Of a DNA stretch of 64,000 bases, positions 47,993 through 56,238 are shown piece by piece. The position numbers and the translations under genes are program-made. Location of the stretch: assembly GCF_021401345.1 (NCBI RefSeq), contig NZ_JACBGE010000021.1, positions 36,001 through 100,000 of the forward strand. The letters are read 5' to 3'. The stretch is from Hydrogenophaga sp. NFH-34 (GTDB lineage Bacteria > Pseudomonadota > Gammaproteobacteria > Burkholderiales > Burkholderiaceae_C). The notes under the pieces were generated by a model. The model did not search any database. It was not told the DNA's origin and saw only the letters and a list, made by a program, of their open reading frames with translations. The stretch's first letter is position 1. Every line of letters begins with the position of its first letter.

Positions 47993-48601
47993 TCAGTTGG
48001 GGGCCACAACCCGGCCTTCGGCGGGTTCATCCTGCGCCAGCAGCCAGTCGGCAAACGCCGGGAGGCTGTCGTGCACCTGGGTGCCGGGGGGCAGTTGGGG
48101 CAGTTCGGGGGCGTTGGCCATCAAGAGCGAGCCGGGCGCGGCGCGCAGGTGTTCGGATTTGCCCGTCAGCAGCAAATGGGCCGGGCAGCCGGCCGCCGCC
48201 GCCGCGTGCACGTGCCGCAAGGCGTTGCCGGCGGCCGGCACCTGCGCCAGCGGCACGCCGAAACGCCGGCCGATCTGCTCGAACAGGCCGGGCGCCGGTT
48301 TGCGGCAGTGGCAGGCATCTTCGGGCGCGTGCGGGCAGAAGAACACCGCCTCGACCCGTGCGCCCACCGCCGCCAGCTGGCGGTGCATCTTGGCGTGCAC
48401 GGCGTTGAGCGCGGCGATGTCGAAGGTGCCACGCCCGATGCCGCTCTGGTTGGTGGCCAGCACCACGCGCCAGCCCCCGTGGTTGAGCCGCGCCACCGCT
48501 TCCAGCGCGCCGGGCAGCGCCTCCCACTCGTCGGGCGAGGCCACGTAGTCGTCGCGGTTGCGGTTGAGCGTGCCGTCGCGATCGAGGATCAGCAGCTTCA
48601 T
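47993..48601 (-). CDS. gmhB: D-glycero-beta-D-manno-heptose-1,7-bisphosphate 7-phosphatase-like HAD protein
   Basis: A 202-residue HAD-family phosphatase of the GmhB/HisB-N type, which removes the 7-phosphate of heptose bisphosphate for LPS core synthesis. Motif I LILDRDGTLN, motif II ATNQSGIGRG, the zinc-loop-like CPHAPEDACHCRKP and motif III are present. Motif IV, normally GDxxxD, reads GNALRH (residues 125-130), so both Mg-binding aspartates are replaced. Activity is therefore doubtful, or the protein uses another acid. It lies between glyS and plsC as is usual in the family. Confidence 0.85.
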   Translation of the reverse strand: MKLLILDRDGTLNRNRDDYVASPDEWEALPGALEAVARLNHGGWRVVLATNQSGIGRGTFDIAALNAVHAKMHRQLAAVGARVEAVFFCPHAPEDACHCRKPAPGLFEQIGRRFGVPLAQVPAAGNALRHVHAAAAAGCPAHLLLTGKSEHLRAAPGSLLMANAPELPQLPPGTQVHDSLPAFADWLLAQDEPAEGRVVAPN

Positions 48602-48719
48602 GCGAGGCTCCCGAAAAAGGGCTGCAGCAGACTGCCGGCCCGAAGCCGGCGCTGCGCCAGTGCCCTGCCCGCCCCGGCCTTCAGGCAGCAACCGGCGAAG
48701 CGGTGGCGCAGGCCCATGG

Positions 48720-50906
48720 TCAAGCCGCCAGGCGCGACAGATCGGCCACGCGGTTCATGGCCTCGTGCAGCGCCTTCAACAGCCCCAGGCGGTTGGCCTT
48801 GAGTGCCGGGTCGTCGGCGTTGACCATCACGCCGTCGAAGAAGGCGTCGACCGGCGTGCGCAGCGCGGCCAGGGCTTGCAGGCTGGCGGTGTAGTCGCCG
48901 GCGTCGAACTTCGCGCTGGCAGCGGGCACGGTGGCCTGCATGGCGGCGTAGAGGTCTTTTTCTGCGGGTTCGGCGAACAGCGCCGGATTCACCGCAGCGC
49001 CCTCGCCTTCGGACTTCTTGAGGATATTGCCGATGCGCTTGTTGGCGGCGGCCAGTGCGGGCGCTTCAGGCAGCGCGGCGAAGGCGCGCACGGCCTGCAG
49101 GCGCTGGGCCACGTCGGCCAGACGCTGCGGACGCAGGGCCAGCACGGCGTCGACTTCATTGCTGGAATATCCAGCTGACACTGTTGTACCAGTGTTCCCT
49201 GCAGCCGCACCTTCAATGGGGGCTGCAGGGAAAATCAACTCCGAATCTATGTATCCGCGCAGACGGTCGTAGATGAAGTCGGCCAGGGCCGGCGTGGCGT
49301 CGCTGATCTTGTCGCCGAAAGCGGGCAGCGCGCCTGCCAGCAGCGCGGTCAACGCCAGCGGCAGGTCCTTCTCCACCAGCATCCGGATCACCCCCAGCGC
49401 ATGCCGGCGCAGCGCGAACGGGTCCTTGTCGCCGGTCGGCAGGTTGCCGATGCCGAACATGCCGACCAGCGTCTCCAGCTTGTCGGCCAGCGCCACCACC
49501 ACACCGGTCACCGTGCGCGGCAGTTCGTCGCCCGCGAAGCGCGGCTTGTAGTGGTCTTCGATCGCGAAGGCGATGTCGTCACCCAGGCCATCGTGGCGCG
49601 CGTAGTAGCCGCCCATGATGCCCTGCAGCTCGGGGAACTCGCCCACCATGTCGGTCAGCAGATCGGTCTTGGCCAGGCGCGCGGCGGTGTCGGCGCTCTG
49701 CGCCAGGGCGTCGCCGCCGAGCTGCTGGCCGATGGCGCGCGCAATCGCACGCACACGTTCGACGCGCTCGCCCTGCGTGCCCAGCTTGTTGTGATAGACC
49801 ACCTTGCCCAGCCCTTCGACGCGGCTTTCCAGCGTCTTCTTGCGGTCCTGGTCGAAGAAGAACTTGGCGTCGGCCAGGCGCGGGCGCACCACGCGCTCGT
49901 TGCCGCCGATCACCGCGCTCGCGTCGGCCGGGCTGATGTTGCTGACCACCAGGAATTTATTGGTCAGCTTGCCGGCCGCGTCCAGCAGCGGGAAGTACTT
50001 CTGGTTGGCCTTCATCGTGAGGATCAGGCACTCCTGCGGCACGGCCAGGAATTCGGGCTCGAACTGGCAGGTCAGCACGTTGGGGCGCTCGACCAGCGCG
50101 GTCACCTCGTCGAGCAGCGCGTCGTCCTCGATCGGCTGGCAGCCCCCGCCGATCTGGGCGGCGGCAGCGGCCAGTTGGCGCGCGATCTCAGCCTTGCGTT
50201 CGGCGAAGGACGCGATCACCGCGCCGTCTTTCGCCAGCGTGGCCGCATACGCGTCGGCATCGGCCAGCAGCACCGGGTCCATGGCGGCTTCAAAACGGTG
50301 GCCGTGGGTGGTGTTGCCAGCGGTCAGGCCCAGGGCCTTGACCGGCACCACGTCGGCGCCGTGCAGTGCCACCAGGCCGTGGGCCGGCCGCACGAAGTGC
50401 ACGCTGCTCCAGCCCGGCTGCTCGCAGTCGGTTTCGAGCTGGTAGGTCATGACCTTGGGAATGGGCAGCTTGGCGATGGCCTCATGAAGCGCCTTCTGCA
50501 GGCCTTCGGCGAGGTCGACACCCGGCTGCACGCTGTCGAAGAACAGCGCTTCGGCCCTGCCGTCCATGGCGCGCTTGAGACCCGACACGGCCGAGGCACC
50601 GGCACCCAGACCGGCCAGGCGCTTGAGCAGCGCGGGCGTGGGCTGGCCATCAGCGGTCAGACCGACGCTGACGGGCATGAGTTTTTGCGACACGGCCTTG
50701 TCGGCGGCCTTGGCGGCGACACCGGTCACATGCACGGCCAGACGGCGCGGCGAGGCAAACGGCGTCACCACCGCATCGGCAGCGGCCAGGCCCTGCACCT
50801 TGAGCTGGTCGGCCAGCACGCTGGCGAAAGCGTCCCCCAGTTTCTTGAGCGCCTTGGGCGGCAGCTCTTCCACGAACAGTTCGACGAGGAGGTTCTTCGT
50901 TGTCAT
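48720..50906 (-). CDS. glyS: glycyl-tRNA synthetase beta subunit
   Basis: A 728-residue beta subunit of the tetrameric bacterial glycyl-tRNA synthetase, which charges tRNAGly together with GlyQ. Typical blocks are LLVELFVEELPPKALKKLG at the N terminus, FVRPAHGLVALHG, LTMKANQKYFPLLDAAGKLTNKFL and the central PTGDKDPFALRRHALGVIRM. Near the C terminus, before NEVDAVLALRPQRL, an extra stretch of about 23 residues is encoded by a palindromic, less GC-rich insert at about 49165-49250 that keeps the frame. It overlaps nothing and follows glyQ by 16 bases. Confidence 0.95.
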   Translation of the reverse strand: MTTKNLLVELFVEELPPKALKKLGDAFASVLADQLKVQGLAAADAVVTPFASPRRLAVHVTGVAAKAADKAVSQKLMPVSVGLTADGQPTPALLKRLAGLGAGASAVSGLKRAMDGRAEALFFDSVQPGVDLAEGLQKALHEAIAKLPIPKVMTYQLETDCEQPGWSSVHFVRPAHGLVALHGADVVPVKALGLTAGNTTHGHRFEAAMDPVLLADADAYAATLAKDGAVIASFAERKAEIARQLAAAAAQIGGGCQPIEDDALLDEVTALVERPNVLTCQFEPEFLAVPQECLILTMKANQKYFPLLDAAGKLTNKFLVVSNISPADASAVIGGNERVVRPRLADAKFFFDQDRKKTLESRVEGLGKVVYHNKLGTQGERVERVRAIARAIGQQLGGDALAQSADTAARLAKTDLLTDMVGEFPELQGIMGGYYARHDGLGDDIAFAIEDHYKPRFAGDELPRTVTGVVVALADKLETLVGMFGIGNLPTGDKDPFALRRHALGVIRMLVEKDLPLALTALLAGALPAFGDKISDATPALADFIYDRLRGYIDSELIFPAAPIEGAAAGNTGTTVSAGYSSNEVDAVLALRPQRLADVAQRLQAVRAFAALPEAPALAAANKRIGNILKKSEGEGAAVNPALFAEPAEKDLYAAMQATVPAASAKFDAGDYTASLQALAALRTPVDAFFDGVMVNADDPALKANRLGLLKALHEAMNRVADLSRLAA
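49195..49232. repeat. in-frame palindromic insertion within glyS
   Basis: TTCCCTGCAGCC (49195-49206) and GGCTGCAGGGAA (49221-49232) form a perfect 12-pair stem with a 14-base loop. Beside it are further dyads, CTGG/CCAG (49162-49174) and CACTG/CAGTG (49179-49194). The block from about 49160 to 49250 is visibly less GC-rich than the gene and corresponds to about 23 additional residues in GlyS, so a mobile palindromic element seems to have entered in frame. Confidence 0.6.
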
Positions 50907-50922
50907 TTTTGTGCGCTCCCGC

Positions 50923-51852
50923 TCAGGCGGCTTTCTTCTGTTCGGCCTTGGCCAGTTCGGCCAGCACTTCGTCGCTCCAGGCCTTGGGCGCCATGGGGAA
51001 GCCCAGGCGGGCGCGGCTGTCGAGGTAGCTGCGCGCCACCTTGCGGGCCAGATCGCGGATGCGGCCGATGTAGGCAGCGCGCTCGGTCACCGAAATCGCA
51101 CCGCGCGCGTCCAGCAGGTTGAAGCTGTGCGCGCACTTGAGCACCTGCTCGTAGGCCGGCAGCGCCAGTTGCTGTTCCATCAGGTACTTGGCCTGCTTTT
51201 CGTGCGCACCGAAGGCGGTGAACAGGAAATCGGCGTCGGCATGCTCGAAGTTGTAGGCCGACTGCTCTTTCTCGTTCTGCAGGTAGACGTCGCCGTAGCT
51301 CAGGGTGTCCGTCCACTTCAGGTTGTAGACGTTGTCCACGCCCTGCAGGTACATGGCCAGGCGCTCCAGGCCGTAGGTGATCTCGCCGGTGGCGGGCTTG
51401 CAGTCGATGCCGCCCACCTGCTGGAAGTAGGTGAACTGCGTCACTTCCATCCCGTTGAGCCAGACTTCCCAGCCCAGGCCCCAGGCGCCCAGCGTGGGGT
51501 TTTCCCAGTCGTCCTCGACGAAGCGGATGTCGTTCTTCTTCAGATCGAAGCCCAGCGCTTCGAGCGAGCCCAGGTACAGCTCCAGGATGTTGCTGGGGGC
51601 GGGCTTGAGCACCACCTGGTACTGGTAGTAATGCTGCAGGCGGTTGGGGTTCTCGCCGTAGCGGCCGTCCTTGGGGCGGCGGCTGGGCTGCACGTAGGCG
51701 GCCTTCCAGGGCTCGGGGCCGATGGCGCGCAAAAAGGTGGCGGTGTGGCTGGTGCCGGCGCCCACTTCCATGTCGTAGGGCTGGAGCAGTGCGCAGCCCT
51801 GGGCATCCCAGTAAGACTGCAGCTTGAGAATGATCTGTTGGAAGGTCAACAT
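50923..51852 (-). CDS. glyQ: glycyl-tRNA synthetase alpha subunit
   Basis: A 309-residue catalytic alpha subunit that forms the alpha2beta2 glycyl-tRNA synthetase with GlyS. It is highly conserved: [64 protein letters not shown] and [23 protein letters not shown]. The start at 51852 gives the standard N terminus; a longer frame from 51879 is unlikely. Its stop lies 16 bases before glyS. Confidence 0.97.
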   Translation of the reverse strand: MLTFQQIILKLQSYWDAQGCALLQPYDMEVGAGTSHTATFLRAIGPEPWKAAYVQPSRRPKDGRYGENPNRLQHYYQYQVVLKPAPSNILELYLGSLEALGFDLKKNDIRFVEDDWENPTLGAWGLGWEVWLNGMEVTQFTYFQQVGGIDCKPATGEITYGLERLAMYLQGVDNVYNLKWTDTLSYGDVYLQNEKEQSAYNFEHADADFLFTAFGAHEKQAKYLMEQQLALPAYEQVLKCAHSFNLLDARGAISVTERAAYIGRIRDLARKVARSYLDSRARLGFPMAPKAWSDEVLAELAKAEQKKAA

Positions 51853-51951
51853 CGTCGAGCGCGGCGGCCATCGGCCCACCGAAAAGAAGGAGACCCAGCA
51901 AAAACAGCCGGCGCGGACAGCCCGTCACCGGCAAGGGTCAAACCCGTGATT

Positions 51952-53736
51952 TTAGGCGCCGACCCGGGGGCGCCGCGCGCGGGTGGGCCACAAAAGGGCC
52001 GCCAGTGCCAACCCCAGGCACCCGATCCACAGCGGCCACAGCCCCCAGCGCGAGGCCCAGCGGGCGTAGAGCGTGAGACCGCTGCGGCCTTCCACCGTCA
52101 CGTCGAGCCGGTCTCGGGTCAGGCGCGGCAGTTGCGCCACCACGCGCCCGGTGTGATCGATGGCCGCCGTGGCCCCGGTGTTGGTGGCCCGCAGCATGGG
52201 CCGGCCAAGCTCCATGGCGCGCAGGCGCGAGATCTGCAAATGCTGGTCGATGGCGACCGAATCGCCGAACCAGCCGATGTTGCTCACGTTGACCAGCACC
52301 GTGGGCGCGGTGGCCGGGTCCTGGAACGCGGCCGCCAGTTCTTCACCGAACAGATCCTCGTAGCAGATGTTGGGCGCCAGCCGCTGTCCGGCCCAGCCCC
52401 ACGGCGCCTGCGGCAGCGCCCCCCGGCCGAAATCGCCCAGGGGGATGTTCATCAGGTCGGTGAACCAGCGGAACAGTGGCGGGATGAATTCGCCGAAGGG
52501 CACCAGATGGTGCTTGTCGTAGCGGTAGAAGCCCACGGCAGGCGGCTGGGCCTGCAGCAGATCGCTGCGCCCGGTGTCGGCCAGCAGCCGCCGTGCGCGC
52601 TCGGCCCGATCCGGGGCAATGCCCCAGACCGAATTGGTGTACCCCGCGTCCAGGCTGCCCAGCGGCAGGCCCGCCAGCCAGCCCGGCTGTGGCCCGGTGG
52701 CAGCGTCCGGCGGCGTGAGCAAGGCCTCCCAGAAGGCCGGCTCCAGCTGCGCCGGCAGCAGCGGCAGCGCGGTTTCGGGCGCCACCACCAGTTGGGGCCG
52801 CTGCGCAGGCGCGGCCCGTTGCGCCTCGGCAAACTGGGCCGGGTACCACGTCAGCGCCTGCGCGATGCCGGTGCCGGCCTCGAATTTTTCGTCCTGCGCG
52901 ATGTTGCCCTGCAGCAGCCAGGCCCGCAGGGCGCCGGTGGACTCGGTGTTCTGTGCCCCCGTCCCCAGCATCCGGGGCGCCATGGCCAGGACCACCAGAC
53001 CGCCGAAGGCCGCCGCCGCTTTCAGCGAGAAGCCCCCGGAACGTCCTGCTCCGCTGGCGGCGGCCGCGGTTCTGGCCGAAAACGGCACGGCCAGGGCGTA
53101 CGCCAGCCCGGCCGACAGAAAGCCCATGCCGTAGACCCCGACCCAGGGCGCCCACACGCCCAACGCCTCCACCTGCGCATAGCCCCCCGCGCCCCAGGGG
53201 AAGCCCGTGAACCAGGTGCCACGCAGCAGCTCGGCCAGGGTCCACAGCGCGGCAAACAGCAAGCCCTGGCGCCAACGGCCGTACGGCGCCCAGCGACAGA
53301 GCACGCCAGCGGCCACCGCGTAGTACAGCGCCAGGAACCCGGCCAGGGCCAGCACCGCCAGCGCCGCCAGCGGTGCGGGCAGCCCCCCGTAGGTGTGCAT
53401 GGAAATGAACAGCCACCAGAACGTGCCGGCCAGCCAGGCGGTGGCAAACACCCACGCCCGCCACACGGCCTGCCTCACCCGCCAGGCATGGCGCAAAGCC
53501 AGCACCAGCAGGGCCAGCGACACGATCTGCAGCCCGCCCGAGGGCTGCCCTGCAGCCAGACCCGGCGGTACCCAAGCCGTCAGCGGCCAGGCCAGCGAAG
53601 CGGCTTGCAAGGCACCGGCCAGCACGCACAGCAGGAACCAGCCCACACCGTGTCCGCGCGCCGGCCGCCCGGGTGCCTGGCCGCTGAACGGCGAGAAGCC
53701 CGACGGGGGGTGCAGATTGCCGAACAGGCTGCGCAT
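51952..53736 (-). CDS. lnt: apolipoprotein N-acyltransferase
   Basis: A 594-residue inner-membrane enzyme that adds the third acyl chain to lipoproteins. The first half has about six to eight hydrophobic segments; a periplasmic nitrilase-like domain follows with the Glu-Lys-Cys triad in APETALP, YDKHHLVPFGEF and NICYEDLFGE. A last membrane helix ends the chain. It follows corC by 27 bases and is 99 bases before glyQ. The N terminus may be slightly shorter. Confidence 0.95.
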   Translation of the reverse strand: MRSLFGNLHPPSGFSPFSGQAPGRPARGHGVGWFLLCVLAGALQAASLAWPLTAWVPPGLAAGQPSGGLQIVSLALLVLALRHAWRVRQAVWRAWVFATAWLAGTFWWLFISMHTYGGLPAPLAALAVLALAGFLALYYAVAAGVLCRWAPYGRWRQGLLFAALWTLAELLRGTWFTGFPWGAGGYAQVEALGVWAPWVGVYGMGFLSAGLAYALAVPFSARTAAAASGAGRSGGFSLKAAAAFGGLVVLAMAPRMLGTGAQNTESTGALRAWLLQGNIAQDEKFEAGTGIAQALTWYPAQFAEAQRAAPAQRPQLVVAPETALPLLPAQLEPAFWEALLTPPDAATGPQPGWLAGLPLGSLDAGYTNSVWGIAPDRAERARRLLADTGRSDLLQAQPPAVGFYRYDKHHLVPFGEFIPPLFRWFTDLMNIPLGDFGRGALPQAPWGWAGQRLAPNICYEDLFGEELAAAFQDPATAPTVLVNVSNIGWFGDSVAIDQHLQISRLRAMELGRPMLRATNTGATAAIDHTGRVVAQLPRLTRDRLDVTVEGRSGLTLYARWASRWGLWPLWIGCLGLALAALLWPTRARRPRVGA

Positions 53737-53763
53737 CAGACCGAAACCACCTCGACCACCGGC

Positions 53764-54642
53764 TCAATCGCGCTCGGCCGTCGGCATCGCCTTGAACCAG
53801 CGCACCGCGCCGCCCTTGGCGTGCAGCACCACCAGTTGAAGACCATCCAGGTCGTACACCTCGCCCCGCTTGGGCACATGGCCCAGCGTGTGCGCCACCA
53901 GGCCGCCCAGGGTGTCGAAATCGTTCACCGACAGGTGTTGGCCGAAAGCCTCGTTGAAACGTTCAAGTGGTGTGTCGCCACTCACGCGCCATGTGCCGTC
54001 GGCCAGGGCGAAGATTTCGCCGTTGTCTTCGGCCACATCGAATTCGTCCTCGATCTCGCCGACGATTTCTTCCAGCACATCTTCGATGGTGATGAGCCCG
54101 GCCACGCGGCCGAACTCGTCGATCACGATGGCGAGATGGTTGCGGTTGCCGCGGAACTCGCGCAGCAGATCGTTGAGGCCCTTGTTCTCGGGCACGAACA
54201 CCGCCGGGCGCAGCAGGGCGCGGATGTTCAGGGCCGGCGAGCGCTGCAGCTTGAGCAGGTCCTTGGCCAGCAGGATGCCAATGATGTTCTCGCGCTCCCC
54301 TTCGTACACCGGAAAGCGCGAGTGCGCGGTGTCGATGACCAGGTGCAGCAGTTCGTCGTAGGGAGCGTGGATGTCGAGCACGTCCATGCGCGGCGCGGCC
54401 ACCATCACGTCGCCGGCCGACATGTCGGCGATGCGGATCACGCCTTCGAGCATCACACGCGACTCGGCGTTGATGATGTCGTTGTCCTCGGCGTCGGCCA
54501 AGGCCCCGATCAGCTCGTCCTTGGAATCCGGTCCAGGGTGGATGAACTCCGCGAGCTTCTGCAGGAAACTGCGCTTGTCTTTGCTGTCTTCATGCCGCAG
54601 GCTGCTGCGCTGCGGCCCCGGACTGGGGGGGTGGTCGGCCAC
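53764..54642 (-). CDS. corC: CBS-domain transporter-associated protein (CorC/YbeX)
   Basis: A 292-residue cytoplasmic protein with two CBS domains (APRMDVLDIHAPYDELLHLVIDTAHSRFPVYEG, AVFVPENKGLNDLLREFRGNRNHLAIVIDEFGRVAGLITIEDVLEEIVGEI) and a C-terminal CorC_HlyC domain. The homologue is linked to Mg/Co efflux and to ribosome or envelope maintenance, and precedes lnt in many Proteobacteria, as here. It is the first gene of the housekeeping operon. Confidence 0.94.
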   Translation of the reverse strand: MADHPPSPGPQRSSLRHEDSKDKRSFLQKLAEFIHPGPDSKDELIGALADAEDNDIINAESRVMLEGVIRIADMSAGDVMVAAPRMDVLDIHAPYDELLHLVIDTAHSRFPVYEGERENIIGILLAKDLLKLQRSPALNIRALLRPAVFVPENKGLNDLLREFRGNRNHLAIVIDEFGRVAGLITIEDVLEEIVGEIEDEFDVAEDNGEIFALADGTWRVSGDTPLERFNEAFGQHLSVNDFDTLGGLVAHTLGHVPKRGEVYDLDGLQLVVLHAKGGAVRWFKAMPTAERD

Positions 54643-54726
54643 TGAACGTCATCGGCTGGTTGAACTGCGGCAAAGGATACCGCAAGGCCATGACGGCGGC
54701 CAACGCCGGGGTCCAGGGGGCCCGCC

Positions 54727-55449
54727 TCAGCGCACCCGCTCGCGGGAATCCCGCACGCCCTGGCGGATTTCCTGCAACAGGGCAAGCGCATCGCGGAAAT
54801 GCCGCGCCTGCGCCTTGAGGTGGTAATCGGTCAGGCCGGTCTGCTCGTGCCAGAACGCGGTCACGCGCGAATCGAAGTCGGCCGGCGGCAGGCGCAGATG
54901 GGCTTCGGCCTCCGAGCCTTCGCGCACCACGTGAGCGCCGCCCTTGCGCGCGATCTTGAGCATGGCCGTGTTTTCCGACAGCGCATGGATGAACAGCAGG
55001 CTGACGCCTTCGTTGCGCGCGTGCATGACCGCCCGCTCGAACAGCCGGCTGCCGTATCCACGTCCGCGCGCGCTGGCCGACACGGACACGCCGAACTCGG
55101 CGCAGGCCGTGCAGTCCGGGTCGACCGAGAACGCCAGATGCGCCATGGCGATGAGTTCAAGCCGGCGATTGAAGATGCCGAACAGCTCGTCGCGGTCGAA
55201 GCGCAGGCCATCGACATAACGGCCGATCTGCTCGTCGTTGGCGGCGTAGCCGAAACGCAGGTAGCGGTCGTGTTCACCCAGCGCCAGCAGGTGGGCACGA
55301 ATGCGATCGGCATGGGCCGGCCCGAGCGAACGGATGGGCACCGCGACCGGGGCCCGTGCGGCGGGCACGGCCTCTGACAGCGAAGTGTCATCCGCCGGAG
55401 ACGGGGCGCCCGATGCCACGGATTTGAGCCACTGAACAGGATCGAACAT
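54727..55449 (-). CDS. GNAT-family N-acetyltransferase-like protein
   Basis: A 240-residue protein with a GNAT domain (about 40-190). The acetyl-CoA loop reads SVSASARGRGYGSRLFERAVMHARNEGVSLLFIHAL. The N-terminal 35 residues (MFDPVQWLKS onward) and a C-terminal helix are outside the domain. The substrate is unknown. It has an unusual 5' region, with a possible leader ORF and a TGC-rich palindrome between 55474 and 55571. It lies 84 bases before corC on the same strand. Confidence 0.85.
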   Translation of the reverse strand: MFDPVQWLKSVASGAPSPADDTSLSEAVPAARAPVAVPIRSLGPAHADRIRAHLLALGEHDRYLRFGYAANDEQIGRYVDGLRFDRDELFGIFNRRLELIAMAHLAFSVDPDCTACAEFGVSVSASARGRGYGSRLFERAVMHARNEGVSLLFIHALSENTAMLKIARKGGAHVVREGSEAEAHLRLPPADFDSRVTAFWHEQTGLTDYHLKAQARHFRDALALLQEIRQGVRDSRERVR

Positions 55450-55473
55450 GACCTGAAATCTAAGGGTTGCCCC

Positions 55474-55554
55474 TCAGTTCCTGAAAGACCAATCGGACAC
55501 AACACCGGAAAGATCGACAGACGGGTGACTTGACACCCCGTTGGGGTTCTTCAT
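55474..55554 (-). CDS. possible 26-codon leader peptide upstream of the GNAT gene
   Basis: An ATG at 55554 opens a frame of 26 codons (MKNPNGVSSHPSVDLSGVV onward) that stops 24 bases before the GNAT start. A small hairpin (ACCCC-AAC-GGGGT) falls in its first codons. No clear ribosome-binding site precedes it, so leaderless initiation or no translation at all is possible. It might attenuate expression of the GNAT gene, but this rests only on position. Confidence 0.25.
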   Translation of the reverse strand: MKNPNGVSSHPSVDLSGVVSDWSFRN

Positions 55555-55556
55555 GT

Positions 55557-55571
55557 TGTTGCAGTGCAGCA
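55557..55571. promoter_or_regulatory. TGC-rich palindrome with overlapping TAAAAT box
   Basis: A 15-base palindrome TGTTGCAGTGCAGCA (one mismatch per arm) sits 108 bases upstream of the GNAT gene, next to a -10-like TAAAAT on the minus strand. TGC-repeat palindromes of this kind are bound by PhaR-type regulators in PHA-producing Burkholderiales; that identification is tentative. Confidence 0.35.
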
Positions 55572-55644
55572 TTTTACCGTCAGCCACCGGTAAGCCGACA
55601 CCCCGGGCAGGCCGATTCCCTGTCGGCGCCGGGGGTTTTGGTGA

Positions 55645-56127
55645 TCAGACTGGCAGGGCCGTGGTGGCTTTGACACGGTCCATGACAAAGCTGGTCTTGC
55701 AATCCTGGACGCTGGGGTGCTTGAGCAGGGTGTCCATCATGAAGCGCGAATAGGCCGCCATGTCGGCCACCACCAGCCGCAGCAGAAAGTCCATCTCGCC
55801 TGTGAGCGCCACGCAATCCACCACTTCGGGCCAGGTCAGCACGCTGGCGCGGAATTCGTCCATGGGGTTGCGCTTGGCCGCTCCGGTGTGCTTTTCCAGC
55901 CGCACGTTGACGTAAGCCGTCAGGCCCAGGCCCACCGATTCGGGCCGCACCAGGGCCACATAGCGGTCGATGACCTTGTGCTCTTCCAGGCGGCGCACGC
56001 GCCGCAGCACGGCGCTCGGCGACAGGCCCACGGCTTCGGCGATCTGGTCATAGGTGGCGCGGCCATCGGCCTGCAGGCTGCGCAGAATGTGGCGGTCGAG
56101 CTTGTCAAGCGCTGGCATGTCCATCAT
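55645..56127 (-). CDS. Lrp/AsnC-family transcriptional regulator
   Basis: A 160-residue regulator with an N-terminal helix-turn-helix (LDRHILRSLQADGRATYDQIAEAVGLSPSAVLRRVRRLEE) and a C-terminal RAM/AsnC ligand domain (VLTWPEVVDCVALTGEMDFLLRLVVADMAAYSRFM). It is divergent from hppD and probably controls it in response to an aromatic amino acid. I chose the ATG at 56127, with AGGA 10 bases upstream; starts at 56124 or 56118 are possible. Confidence 0.92.
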   Translation of the reverse strand: MMDMPALDKLDRHILRSLQADGRATYDQIAEAVGLSPSAVLRRVRRLEEHKVIDRYVALVRPESVGLGLTAYVNVRLEKHTGAAKRNPMDEFRASVLTWPEVVDCVALTGEMDFLLRLVVADMAAYSRFMMDTLLKHPSVQDCKTSFVMDRVKATTALPV

Positions 56128-56129
56128 TT

Positions 56130-56179
56130 TGCAGTATTCCTGCATTCGAGAAGAAAGATGCGCCCACAAACGCAGGAAT
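56130..56179. promoter_or_regulatory. candidate Lrp-family operator between lrp and hppD
   Basis: TGCAG-TATTC-CTGCA (56130-56144) is a perfect-arm palindrome directly before the regulator start, and ATTCCTGC (56136-56143) recurs inverted as GCAGGAAT at 56172-56179. This spacing of repeated GCAGGAAT half-sites suits an Lrp/AsnC octamer that controls both its own gene and hppD. Confidence 0.55.
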
Positions 56180-56238
56180 CATGACATCCTGCGCCGATAC
56201 AGTGGCGCATTGCCCCGACAACCCCACAGGAGACCGCC

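Noticed and set aside
49160..49250. Intein or sequencing error in glyS
   Set aside because: The insert is far too short for an intein and keeps the frame; the ordered palindromes make random error unlikely.
50566..54645. A 1359-codon plus-strand frame
   Set aside because: It lies antisense to glyS, glyQ, lnt and corC, all well-supported genes, and has shadow composition.
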